From the NCBI RefSeq assembly GCF_022539665.2, contig NC_081331.1, positions 10,571,534 through 10,635,533 of the forward strand: DNA of 64,000 nucleotides. The letters run 5' to 3'. Source of the stretch: Daphnia carinata (Eukaryota > Arthropoda > Branchiopoda > Diplostraca > Daphniidae). The notes under the pieces were generated by a model that was given only the letters and a program-made list of their open reading frames with translations, ran no database searches and was not told where the DNA came from. The position numbers and the translations under genes are program-made. Of this stretch, positions 24,506-35,651 are shown piece by piece (position 1 is the stretch's first letter; each line of letters begins with the position of its first letter).

Positions 24506-27500
24506 ATGGAGACGAGGTAAGCAGACAGGCCGCTATTTCTTCTTTCTTTGCCTTTAGTTGTTGGGGACCTTTCTTGCGTGGCTTCTCCTCCGTTTTGAGT
24601 GTTGGAGCGGAAGTTGGCTAGAAGAATCCTGCAAGATGGCTGTGTGTGTTAAGGAGAAAGGGAATAGTTTTTTGTTTTTTTTACTACCCTTCGGCCTGTC
24701 TGTGTGTGTCCGCGCGATCAAGTATTGATTCGCCATCGACTTTTGTGTGTGTGTGTGTGCAGAGCCGACTCCCGGAGTCGACTCCACACTCATTTTCCCT
24801 ATTTTAGCCCTAGACACACACACACACGCACATTTTCCTCCCTCCTTCTACTCCACTTCCTCTTTCACCATACTTTTTTTTCCGTTTTCTCAATCGATAT
24901 GGCGCACGCAGCGCACTGCTCAATGCTTCCCAGACGAGAGGGGCGAGGGAGAGCTTATAGCGTGAAGAGTAGAGGGGGAAGGGAACAACTAGAAAATATT
25001 TTTATCCCCTCTCTTAGGAGAAATCTTGCCCAAATCCAATGACCTCCCCCCTCCTCCTCCCTATATTCTAATTAAATACCCGTCCCTGCGCATATGCGAA
25101 AATTGAGAAAGAAATTGGATGCTTGTCAATCCTCCATTTACCAGCATTTTCAACTTAATTTAAAACATCTTTTTTTTTGGCAGATTGTTTTTTTTTTCAA
25201 AATCGTTAGGAAGAATCTGATGATATTTAAAAAAAAAAGGTTTGACCGACAGAACCCCCCCCCCCCCTATCCTCCCCCATCTGAAAACAGCTGCTTGAAC
25301 CTGGTGCAGCTGCTCAGCCCTGGGTGGTGGCGATGATGATGAAGAGCACACAAACGTAAAAAAAAAAAAAGAGAAAGAGAGAAAGGCCAGCTGTGTTTTC
25401 GGCTTGATTCAGGGTGTATTTTTCGACCCGTGGTGGAGTTTAAAGGTCCAACACACGACGACATATTACACACAGGCAACGGAAGGCCCGTGCTGTGGCT
25501 CACGAACACTACCCCCTCACCCCACCCGAAGGAGATAAAAAAAAAAAACGAAGGGTGGGATATGAGAGAGAGGAAGAATATCGGTTGGGTTGGTGCGCAA
25601 TGGAGGAAATATCATGCGAGATAACACGTTTACAAAAACCTGGAGCTTTAGTAGCCAACAGACTCCCCCCTCGGGCACTACCGTCTCTTTGTCCCGATGT
25701 TGTGTGTGTGTTGGTGGTTGGAAGTTTTTGTTGTGTTCCTGCACTGCATAGAACTGTTGAGGGAGAGAAACAGGAGAGGACAGAGAAATTTTTTGGTGGT
25801 GGACCTTAAAGGTTTTCGAAAAGAAGGAGAAGCAAAACGATCTGCTGGAAAAAAGAAAAAGTTCTTATAAAGAGGTCACGAAGAAAAAAAAAATAATAAA
25901 CGGGAAACTTGTTTCTTTTTTTTTCATGTGTATATAAATATCCCTGCCCCGAGCCTTACAGGGTTATTTTGGAGAGCGTGAATACGTTCTGCCTCACGTT
26001 AACAAAAAAAAAAAGTCAAAACCCAAAGGGCTTCTTTATCCGCCGGTTCCCCTTTTTTTTTTTTTTTTTTGGAACTCATGGGTAAATAAAAAGCAGCTGG
26101 GCACAAGAGATAAACCTTTGAAAAAGAAAAATGAGTTTTAATCTTATCTTTGTGTTATGTGTTTTGTTTTTATTTTACCGGTTGTGAAACGAGGAGCCTC
26201 CTTACGTGTTCAAATGGATTTTCAATGTAGTCAAACCTTAGTAGAGATCCCCTTCTCCATTTTTTTTCCCTCGTGTTGTTTTGACGTTGGGAGTTTTTTG
26301 GTGGGGAAACTTGCGCGCATCCGGTGTTCCAGCCGGAACAAGTTTGAAGCAGATGATGGTCATAAATACGAAAGGGGTTCGCCATTTGGGAAAATTGGGG
26401 AGAGAGGAACAAAAAAAAAAAATGAATAAGAATTAATTTTTTAATGATATTTTCTTTTTTGTTATTTTATTTTGTTTACATTGCAAACCAGTAGGTATCG
26501 CAGTAATCGCTCGGGCGGAATCCTCGGCCAGCAGAGCGGAAGCAGTGCTAGTAGCACGGCTAGTAGTAACAATTCGGCCAGTACAACTGCCTCTAGTGGA
26601 GTGTCTATAACTTGGACGAGGAGTTGCCAGGTAAATTGAACACTTCACAATTGAAATACTTTTTTTATTGATTTAATTTAAAAAAAAAATAGGCGACTTG
26701 CAGTAAGCAGCCTTGCTTGAGCTGCGCGGGCAATCCTCTATTGACGCCGGCCAACAGTCCAGCCGCAGCAGCAGCCGCAGTAGCAGCCGCTGCATCCGCA
26801 GCTGAAACGGAGCATCGTATTTACTTGCGCAGTCACCGGCAGCGACGCAATCAACAGCTGCTGCAAATTCAACAACAACAGCAACAGCAGCAGGTCGCCA
26901 ATTTAACCCTGCGTCCATGGACGCGGTCCCGTGCGCAGCAGGTGCTGCACCACTATCAGCTTGAACAACTTCATCCGTCTCACACCGGTATATTATCACG
27001 TCCTCCGATGTGTTGTCAACTTGCATAACATTTTTTTTTTTTTTTTTTGCAGGTGTCGTTTACCTGACCAACCCCAGCGAGCGGGCTGCCAGCAAAACGG
27101 GCATACCATTGGTCCAGCAATTACCACCACCGCCATTACCACAACAACAACAACAGCAACAACAGAACGTCCGATTGGCCTTGGCCGCTGTCACCAGAGC
27201 CTCATCATTGCCCACGGGTACGAATAATTTGATAGGACTCTTTTGTTTTGTTTTGGTTGACGACTTTAGCTGACCTCAAACTTCTTTCTTTCTTGTTTTT
27301 GTCTTTCCTGAGATACACAAACAAAAGATGTTGATGGGGGATATGAATTAATGTTGTTTAATATTAATTGATTTGCAGGTGTGGACCGGCGTCGCGTGAC
27401 GCGTGGGATGACAATGGGTCAGAAGGTTTCTGGCGGAGTTAAAGGCCTGAGCGGTCGAGAAGGCAGTCACTCATCGCTTGGAGGAGCCAAACCATCCAAT

Positions 27501-28532
27501 TCTCGGCATGAGATGCCACACGATTTTACCAAACCTTCGCGGCTGGAAGCCCTGCTCGACATGCCGCCCACATCCAGGTACTTTGATTCACATATTTTAT
27601 CAAAGAGTTTTGTCGTGGAACATATTTTGTTTTTTTTCTTCCAGGGAGGTGGAGCTGAAACATGCATGGAACGCAGACGACCGGTCGCTCAACATCTTCG
27701 TCAAGGAGGAGGACCCGTTGACGTTTCATCGGCACCCAGTGGCTCAGAGTACGGATTGCATTCGCGGCCGAGTGGGTTTCACGCGCGGTCTCCACGTCTG
27801 GGAGCTCAATTGGTCGACACGCCAACGCGGCACTCACGCTGTCGTCGGCGTCGCCACCCTCTCGGCTCCGCTACACTCGGTCGGTTACCAAAGTCTGGTG
27901 GGAAGTAACGACCAATCGTGGGGCTGGGATCTTGGCCGGAATAAACTCTATCACGACTCGAAAAACCAAGCCGGAACGACGTATCCAGCTATCCTCAAGT
28001 CGGATGAGAATTTCACCGTTCCAGATTCGTTTTACGGTACTCATTTTTAATAGATAAACCGATGATATTTTATTACATATATTTTTTTTTGTACATGATA
28101 ACTAACTTTCTCTGTTTGTTATTTTATCCTTCTAAAATCAATATGCAAAAACAAAAAAAACAAATAGTCGTTTTGGACATGGACGAAGGAACACTAGCCT
28201 TTGTCGTCGACGGACAGTACTTGGGCGTGGCTTTCCGAGGTCTCAAAGGAAAGAAGCTTTATCCGATCGTCAGCGCCGTCTGGGGGCATTGCGAGATCAC
28301 TATGAAATACATTGGTGGACTTGATCGTAAGTTTAGCTTTCTTTTTTAATTTTTAAACGTCCACCATTTAAATTCAATTTTCAAAATTTTTGCAGCCGAA
28401 CCGTTGACGTTGACGGATCTGTGTAGGCGAGTGGTGCGCCAAACGGTAGGGAAACACCGACTTGAAAGGCTGGACGAGCTCAACTTACCGCCGGCCCTCA
28501 AGAGCTACCTACTCTACCAACACCGGCGATGA
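24506..28532 (+). CDS. gus: SPRY domain-containing SOCS box protein (gustavus / SPSB1-4)
   Basis: This is a substrate receptor of a Cullin-5/Elongin ubiquitin ligase; Drosophila Gustavus binds Vasa. Exons: 24506-24516, 26492-26630, 26693-26987, 27053-27217, 27379-27577, 27645-28036, 28168-28326 and 28396-28532, 498 residues. The SPRY domain runs from about 285 to 455 ([69 protein letters not shown]). The SOCS box is the last 44 residues ([31 protein letters not shown]). A typical family N-terminus, [11 protein letters not shown], begins at 27414. About 215 residues lie upstream of it: Ser-rich, poly-Ala, poly-Gln and poly-Pro/Gln. The 11-base first coding exon (ATGGAGACGAG, phase 2) fits the next exon exactly but is the least certain part. 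A shorter isoform starting at 27408 or 27414 is likely. Confidence 0.9.
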
Positions 28533-29935
28533 TCCGTCTTAGCGCAGAAATGAAACAAAAAAGTCCATCAACTTTGAAAACAAAAAAAAAGATAATTTTT
28601 TTTAGGAAAAGATTAACAAAAAAAGGCCCATCCAAGAGTATAGAAACATTTTTTTTGATTTGGACTCTTGAAATGACCGATGATTTCCAATCTCACTCGA
28701 CACATCAGAGGAATATAGATCCTGAAAGATAACAAAAATAAAAAGGAAACTCCTTCGCCGAAATCTTGTTTTTATATACGAAGAAGAAAAAAAAAACCAA
28801 AAAACAAAATTTGACCATCATCATTCTGATCATACACACCCAACCCCCGTGGATATGAAAATATTGTCTGCCCTCCTGTTTTTCCTTTTTTTTAAATAAT
28901 GTGTCGGTTCCCTTTTATTTCTGATTTTTCAACCCCCACCTCCTTATACACTTCCGCCAGACTCTTTATGCGTGAAACGTTTTGGAATGATTTTGCTTTT
29001 AATTTGTGTGGGGATGGGAATATTTAGGACCTGGGAGCTCAAAAAAAAAAAAAACAACTGCAGTTTTCAACTCCTTTTTTGTTTCTATAAGTCCATTTTT
29101 TTCCTGTTTAATTTTTTTCATTTTAACTTTTTTTTTTTTTTTTTTTAAAGAAACTGTTTACGTATGTGTAAGTCTGTGTGGATGTTTGCGAGACCAAAAT
29201 TTTTTTTTTTTCTTGTTCCCAGAAGGAATTCGTTTAGGTTTTGACGCCCTCTCCGTGAAAAAATTGAAATTGATAACGTTGTCATGTGTGTTATGCGGCA
29301 TGCCAAATTTTGTGTAATTCGGACGGCTCGCAAGAAAAAGAAAAAAAGCAAAAAGAAGCATTTTTTTTATTGTATGCATGTGTGCCTGTAAGTGTGTGTA
29401 TTGTACGTCTTTCCCTTTAAAAAAAACGACCGTGTGAACAATCTCCTCCCTATTTCCTCATTCTGTTTTTACTAGTTTTTTTTTTTTTTTTTTTACATTA
29501 CGAAACCTGATAAAGCAGCGAGTAATAATCGAAAATGCGATTTTCTTTTTCATAACTCTCGTGTCCTGTGTCTTGATTTTTAAAAAAGCCTCATTTCCCT
29601 CAAAAAAAAGAAGAAAAAAAGTATTGAAAAACACACAGAATCTTTTATTTTTCGTCCTTGCAAACATTTTCTTTTTTGGTTGGTATGAAGTGATCCGGTA
29701 GTTCTTATTTAAGTAAGGTCGTTGTACAATTCTTTTTTTCTCCCTACCCCCGTGCCCATCGTGTCTTAATTTCTCACCTCTCTATGAAGGAAAACAAAAC
29801 TAAACAATCTTATTCGTATGACGTGTGCAATTTCTTCAGTCTCGAGTTTCAAACAATGACGCAAATCCGGATGGAAAGAGACTCGAATGAATAACGAAAA
29901 AAAAAATATTCTCATCTGCTTTGTCTTGATTATCT
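28533..29935 (+). other. 3' UTR of the gustavus gene and convergent spacer
   Basis: The stretch is T- and A-rich with long homopolymers (T18 class runs near 29129-29148 and 29477-29494) and no coding frame. Several AATAAA-like hexamers occur. It lies between the convergent ends of gustavus (+) and the DM4/DM12-like gene (-). Confidence 0.5.
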
Positions 29936-31349
29936 TCAATCCAATTTGCATTCGTTGTAGATTTTGTAGCAATCAGCCAAATTTCGACCATGAATCGCAG
30001 CCTCGGTGAAGGTTCCTTCCGGATAGAATGATTGAAAACGTTCCAGAACTGCCTCACTGTATTTTTTTTTTCGAAGATTAAAAGCAAAAAAAAAAATGAT
30101 TGTTAATAAGATTTAAAACTCGTTTTGTTGAAAAGAATTTTCGTTTCGTGTTTTGGAAAACCCACCTGCCCAGTTTGCCAAAGACCTTGCCCAATTGGCC
30201 GTAGTTGGATACTAGTCGTCTATTGGCTGAACAGACGGACCTTTGGAAGCAGACAAGTGGCCGTTGGAGATCGTGATGTTCAGTAAAATCATTCTATTTA
30301 ATCAGAACTAAAAATCGTGAACCTTAATTCATGAACATTTTTAGAACATGATTTATTACCAAAAGTGGAAGAATGGTGGCTGCAACTTCGTAAGTCAAGG
30401 TCTGAATCCCTCCCTGGCCGAGATTGGTAAACCATTCTTGGAATGGATCTGAAATGGCTCTTTTCTTCCGGCCGGTAGCAGCTGCTGTTGTCGTAGTTAT
30501 TTGGTTAAGGATGTCCTTCAAAAATATTGATCAAAAATTGGATGAAACGTGAACGAGATTTTGCGTGCAGACGAAAATAAAAAGTGAAATACCAACCCGC
30601 AAAAGATTGATCAGAAGCATTAGGCCCAGTAAAGCTACTGCATTGCTGCCGTTCGACCTATGATAAGGAACCAAAAAGAAAGAAATAAGCCATTGGTGCA
30701 AATGGTATTCATGCAAATAAATAAGAAAATAGAAGGGAAAATAGGAAATGGCTTTTCGATGCTACATCAGATTCCCGTACTCAATTTTTACCTGTATCAA
30801 ATTGAGTAGGTAAAGGAAGCCCAACAGAGATACGGCTGATGTGTTCAAATACGACCTAATTTAATGTTATTTATTTATTACCTAGGTCAATCAAATCTGA
30901 GGGCGGAAGTGGATGAAAGTATGGATTTCTCGAGAGTACATGAAAATATTGAATTACTTACCCTCCTTGTCCGTATCCTCCTCCTCCCCCATGACCATAT
31001 CCTCCACCATAACTAGCTCCTCCGTGTCCATAACCTCCTCCACCGTGTCCATAACTTCCTCCACCGTAACCTCCTCCCCCGTAGGAGGAAGCGGCGGCCT
31101 TCGAATCAGCTGCTCTCGACGATATTGGAGAACTCGTACCTTCTTCATCTGAAAATGAATAACATATTTTTTCATGTTTCTAAAAGAAACTGAATAAGAA
31201 TATGAGTACTTACGACTCGTCATCGCCGAAAAGGTAGCCGAATGGTCAGTTAGTCCACTCATTTGGCGCCAAGCATCGCTAGCATCGTAGGTTCCCGAAC
31301 TACCACTCAGGGTCGCGATGATAAGCACTGCTGTTAACCAAGTCCGCAT
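29936..31349 (-). CDS. Secreted glycine-rich DM4/DM12-like protein with alternative internal exons
   Basis: Exons: 31349-31214, 31148-30962, then either 30855-30792 or 30657-30597, then 30515-30360, 30293-30166 and 30056-29936; 263 or 262 residues. The N-terminus (MRTWLTAVLIIATLSGSSG) is a signal peptide. Residues about 68-107 are Gly/Tyr/His repeats (GGGSYGHGGGGYGHGG). A hydrophobic helix follows (109-129), then a dibasic GRKKR near 145. The C-terminal part has four cysteines (about 196, 202, 253, 260) in CFQRSVC and CYKIYNEC, which matches the arthropod DM4/DM12 pattern of C-x5-C and a closing C-x6-C. The biochemical role of that family is not established. It is either secreted or anchored by the internal hydrophobic helix. 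Frame is kept with either alternative exon but lost if both are joined. Confidence 0.75.
30597..30657 (-). other. Alternative exon B (duplicate hydrophobic segment)
   Basis: The exon is 61 bases, with the same phases as exon A (in 2, out 0). It encodes AVALLGLMLLINLLR, aligning closely with exon A. Donor GTTGGT is non-consensus at the third base, so splicing may be weaker or regulated. Confidence 0.7.
30792..30855 (-). other. Alternative exon A (hydrophobic segment)
   Basis: The exon is 64 bases, enters in phase 2 and leaves in phase 0. It encodes a hydrophobic helix including AVSLLGFLYLLNLIQ. Acceptor AAATTAG and donor GTAAAA are read directly. It is homologous to the exon at 30597-30657. 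Confidence 0.75.
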
Positions 31350-32666
31350 TGCAGGCAACTTACTACTTCTACTTTTCTCGTTCTCAATCGCGATACTTTT
31401 CTGAACAAGAGCTTGCTTACCGCCACTATTTATACGTTTCCCATAACGTCCACGTAAAAATTACCGTTAAGGTCAAAGGACTGTGAAAGAGAATTCTTTT
31501 TTTCATTTCGTTTTTCCTCTCGTCTTTGTTTGGTACACAAATGTTGTTATCTTGAAGACATTTCTAAAGACGAATTTAACGGGCATAGCTAGCGAACGTT
31601 GACCGAACACACTGGACCCAACGTAAAACAAAGATGGACGTCACGGTTGTGATATTTAATAATGAAACACTAGAAAGGTAACGGAAGTCGACAACTTGCA
31701 AGTGGTTATATTTATGTCTGATGATAAATAGGAGGCCTATGGTTACTGAATTCAATTAAATTCAAGTAAAATTTAATGTACCATGGTCTACGACAGGCAC
31801 AAAAACAACCCTTTACGCATTTTCCAACTTACAAAAAGTTTCTTAACAGATGCCATTTTATGTTTCAACAAGGAATGCGCTTAAAGATCGAAATTAGATA
31901 TCGATAAATCCCAGTAAAAAAATCTGATGAAACCTCTCCTGACGATGTGCTTCAACACTCATTTCCCTTAAGGGCTAGTCCTTGTTCGGCCATGCCGCCG
32001 AAAGGCGGCTAGCGTTCGTCATTTGTTTTGTCTTCTGTTGCCTACGGCTTAAGCGGTGGCGCTGTGTCGCATTAGTACCACGCGCCATCTATCTTGCTCG
32101 TCGGAGCCCGAAACTCTGAATTGTCTTTTTCGTGCCGCTCGTGGCAGAAGTGTAAGTATCACTTTTCGTATTCTGTATTTTGTTACTTTTATTGCACACC
32201 TGGCAACAGTAATTGTTTCTTTCAATTGAAAAATATTGGCTTAAGATCTTACGTTTAATTTGAACAAAGTGTTTACCGTTTATGGTTATTAATAGTTAGT
32301 TTTCTGGGATTGGTAAACGCTGGTAGTCGAAGTGGGAATGACACATGGCACATGAGGTTACTTGGGCGCCATGTTGGGATTCTAGCCGGCCTTTTTTGCA
32401 TATTGTTGTTGCATATTTGGTCTCTTGTGGTGGCTTATTCGTTCTCTCTGATCTCATCTTCGAGTAGAAATTGCTGAATTACTTTAACGGTTGCCATTAC
32501 TGTCTATCTACTGTTAGTTCGTAAGTTATTGGCAACTGCGTCCACGTAAATTAGCTCGAGATGGGATTAGAATTTTTCTAGATTTTGTAAACATTAAATT
32601 GTGAACTAATTGAGCATTTGTTTTCTTTAGTGTTTATTTGCATCCATTCCCCTGAACTTGTACAAC
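31350..32666. promoter_or_regulatory. Divergent region, includes the eIF5A 5' UTR intron
   Basis: This separates the DM4/DM12-like gene (-) from eIF5A (+). A 5' UTR intron for eIF5A is likely at 32152-32630 (GTAAGT donor, TTTCTTTAG acceptor). A pyrimidine stretch, TCTTTTTCGTGCC near 32123, lies just upstream and would fit a TOP-like transcript start, which is inference. Confidence 0.5.
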
Positions 32667-33345
32667 ATGGCAGAGCTTGAAGACACCCAGTTTGAGTCAG
32701 GGGATTCTGGAGCCTCAGCAACTTTTCCCATGCAATGCTCTGCACTTCGCAAAAACGGTTTCGTCATGTTGAAGGTTGGTAATGTTTTACCTCAAATTTG
32801 AGAAAATTATAACTGTTTTTTTTTGTTTTCTACAGGCAAGGCCTTGCAAGATTGTTGAAATGTCTACGTCCAAGACTGGCAAACATGGCCACGCCAAGGT
32901 CCACATGGTTGGTATAGACATCTTCAATGGAAAGAAACTTGAAGATATCTGCCCATCTACTCACAACATGGATGTCCCTGTTGTAAAGAGGGAGGATTTC
33001 ACTGTAATTTTGTTGATTAATTTTCAGAAAATTGGAATGTGAGGTTGATCATTTTTTGCCCTAGCTGATTGACATTTCTGGTGATGGATATCTTTCAATG
33101 ATGAATGACAACGGAGATTTGCGTGAAGATCTCAAGGTTCCAGATGGAGACTTGGGTAACCAAATCCGAACTGATTTCGAAAACGGTCGTGAATTGCTTG
33201 TGAGTTTCTTCTTCCTTTTGATATGGAAATTACCGTAGTTTTCCTTTGAGTAACCGCCCTGTTTTTTTTGTAGTGCACCGTGCTGAAAGCCTGCGGTGAA
33301 GAGAGCGTTATTGCCGTTAAAGCCAACACAGCTGCCGAGAAGTAA
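32667..33345 (+). CDS. eIF5A: Eukaryotic translation initiation factor 5A
   Basis: Exons 32667-32774, 32836-33003, 33065-33199 and 33274-33345 encode 160 residues, the normal family length. The factor binds ribosomes and relieves stalling at Pro-rich and other difficult peptide bonds. The hypusine loop [13 protein letters not shown] is intact and the modified Lys is at about 52. The N-terminal KOW-like domain ([16 protein letters not shown]) and the C-terminal OB fold ([18 protein letters not shown]) are both complete. The ATG has good context (ACAACATGG) and follows a probable 5' UTR intron. Confidence 0.97.
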
Positions 33346-33388
33346 TTCACATACAAATCGTGAAGCGTTTCACTTCCAACTGGTTACC

Positions 33389-33394
33389 AATAAA
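33389..33394 (+). terminator. AATAAA polyadenylation signal for eIF5A
   Basis: A canonical hexamer 44 bases after the stop codon; a second AATAAA lies near 33419. The convergent gene ends 580 bases downstream. Confidence 0.6.
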
Positions 33395-33925
33395 AATGGA
33401 GAGAAACACGAAAAAAAAAATAAACGGGAAACAGCTGTGGATATTGGATTCAAATTCTACTTTTCTTTCTTATCATTTTGCCTCCTGCTGATTGAATGTT
33501 AATCTTGGTGAGAAATGGGTATCTAACCTTGTTGCCTGGTTTCATTGAAGAAGTTCATCTTGTTCTGAATTACTATTACCTCCCTCGTTCGATCCAATGG
33601 GTCAATAGACAGACTTGTTAATGAACGCTACACGCTATTCTGCAGTTAATTGCAAAATGGTTGTTTTTAATCTTACTTTACTCATACCCATTTCCCATGC
33701 AGCAAACGAAAGAGTTCAATAAATCAATTTCAAGCACTTCATACGAAGTATTAAAAGATAATTCACTTCAAATTTTTATTTTCCAATCAACATGTGAATT
33801 GAAGCAAAACGGGCAACAACGATGCTTGATTGGGTGTGGATGTTTTATACTTTACAGGAGGGGGAAAACTTGGTTGAATAAGGAAAATTATAGGAAGATG
33901 CAAGTAATAATAATTAATATATCAG

Positions 33926-34998
33926 TTAGGGATCGCTTTTGCCTTGTCGCTTCTGCAAAGCATTTGCCAAATCTTCACTAAATGCTTGCTTTTGCTTTTG
34001 ATCGGCCAACGGCTGAATGGAACGTAGACCGTTAACAATATCCTTGGTCTTCCCAAAATAGATTTCATTCAAAGTGTGCCTGATTTTGTTTTCCATGTCT
34101 TCGACCAGACGGCCCATATTTACTATGTGCGACGAAGGTTCACTAACTGTTCCATCTTGTTCCATCTAGAATACAAAATGTCCAACAAATGAATCAGAAT
34201 TGCGTACGATTGGAAATTTAAAAATTCCTACTACCTGACGTGTTAAGCTTCCACCAAGATTCATCGTACCGGAACCAGGGCGACTGGTCTGCAGCCAAAG
34301 CATTACTGTCGACGTCAGTTTATAGTGCGCCGAACGACCAGTTGACTTTTCTTGCACTTCAATGACATGGATCGAATCCCAGCATCCTTTAATATTTCGT
34401 GCACCATCACCGGCTCGTTTTATGAGAATAACTCCAGCAAAACCATGATCCAAGTCCCAAAGGTACACAGAGGAGACTCCACCTTCAAAATACATTTGAC
34501 GATATTGATCAAATGCAGCATTGGCTTCTACTTCCAGCCTGCGCAGTCTGTCAGTTGGCAGTGTTCCATCTTCAAGATGTGGTTCGTAGGTGTTGCTCCA
34601 AGGGGAACTTTAAAAAATAAAATATTATAATAGTAAATGTGAAACCTGAAGTAGACAATAACTACCGATAAGAGTCTCCATCACGGTTGTAATCACAGAG
34701 AAGGTAGTCTTTTCCTTCCTTCTTATCACGGGCAATTTTTAGTGGTTGGTCCACAGAAGACAGAAGATCCTCACACAGCTCAGGAACTAGGTCAATCAGG
34801 TCACTGAGATTTTTCTCAATCTGCTGAGGTGGGAGTCGTCGCATCAGGTCCAACGCCCGGTTCAATTGCTCCTCCGTCTGGAAAAATAAAATTGAGCAAC
34901 ATCATAGAGCGAATCGAAAGTGTAGTTAAAATTCGGACAGTCATTGTAGAGGTCAAAATGGCAGTAAAAAAGATTTTTCCATCTTTAAAACTTACCAT
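33926..34998 (-). CDS. cpb: F-actin-capping protein subunit beta
   Basis: Exons 34998-34996 (the ATG alone), 34877-34666, 34607-34235 and 34165-33926 give 275 residues, the standard CapZ beta length. The protein pairs with the alpha subunit to cap actin filament barbed ends and also serves in dynactin. Recognisable stretches include [34 protein letters not shown]-like [36 protein letters not shown], and the C-terminal tentacle ([30 protein letters not shown]). A start codon alone on its exon, followed directly by GTAAGT, is notable and agrees with MTE at the N-terminus of other family members. It is convergent with eIF5A and divergent from aPKC. Confidence 0.96.
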
Positions 34999-35651
34999 TT
35001 TCCAAAACTGACACGAATGGCAGACTTTTGTGATAATAAATGAAACTGAAAAGGACTTCCGGCCTGCCTTTTTCCCAGGAAAACCAGAAAAATGGGCGAG
35101 GTGACTGAAGTGTTTCAGCGGTGTGACAAACACATAATGTTGTTAAACCTACTGTTGCGCTAGCACATAGAAATTAGAACTTCCCTGGATCCCAAAAATA
35201 TCTTTTTCCGCACTGATAATGGAGTTTATAGAAGTAATGGAACTGTACCGAATTCGAACTGATTATACGAATTATATTTAACACTACACAACCTGCCACA
35301 CGTTAATTACAAGAGGAAAATAATCTGATCAGTCCAATGGAATGAAACATTGAATCATTGATCTTCAAGCAAAATTCATAACTGATGAATCTCAGTTCGC
35401 CTCCTGGCGGCTGAATAAAAAATTAGTCCTCGAAACGTCAGTTTTGCCAGTATTAACTGCCCGACTCTCATTTAATAGGTTAAAAGTTAAAAGAATTCGC
35501 TGTACCAAGTGGCAGAGATTACAGTGGAATCGTGGTTCACAATCAGTGCTGACATCAAATGGTCACAAGAGTCCGGCTGACGTGCGGACTTGTATGTAAT
35601 TCTGAGGAAACGGCCGATCTGTGCCCATCCCACCTGTTGTTTTAAATGACG
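34999..35651. promoter_or_regulatory. Divergent promoter region of CapZ beta and aPKC
   Basis: There are 653 bases between the two head-to-head start codons. No TATA box or motif is convincing to me; no ORF is supported. Confidence 0.45.

Noticed and set aside
30954-31358. 134-residue minus-strand ORF reading Glu/Val-rich repeats
   Set aside because: It runs through the intron between exons 1 and 2 of the DM4/DM12-like gene and reads the Gly/Tyr/His repeat in the wrong frame.
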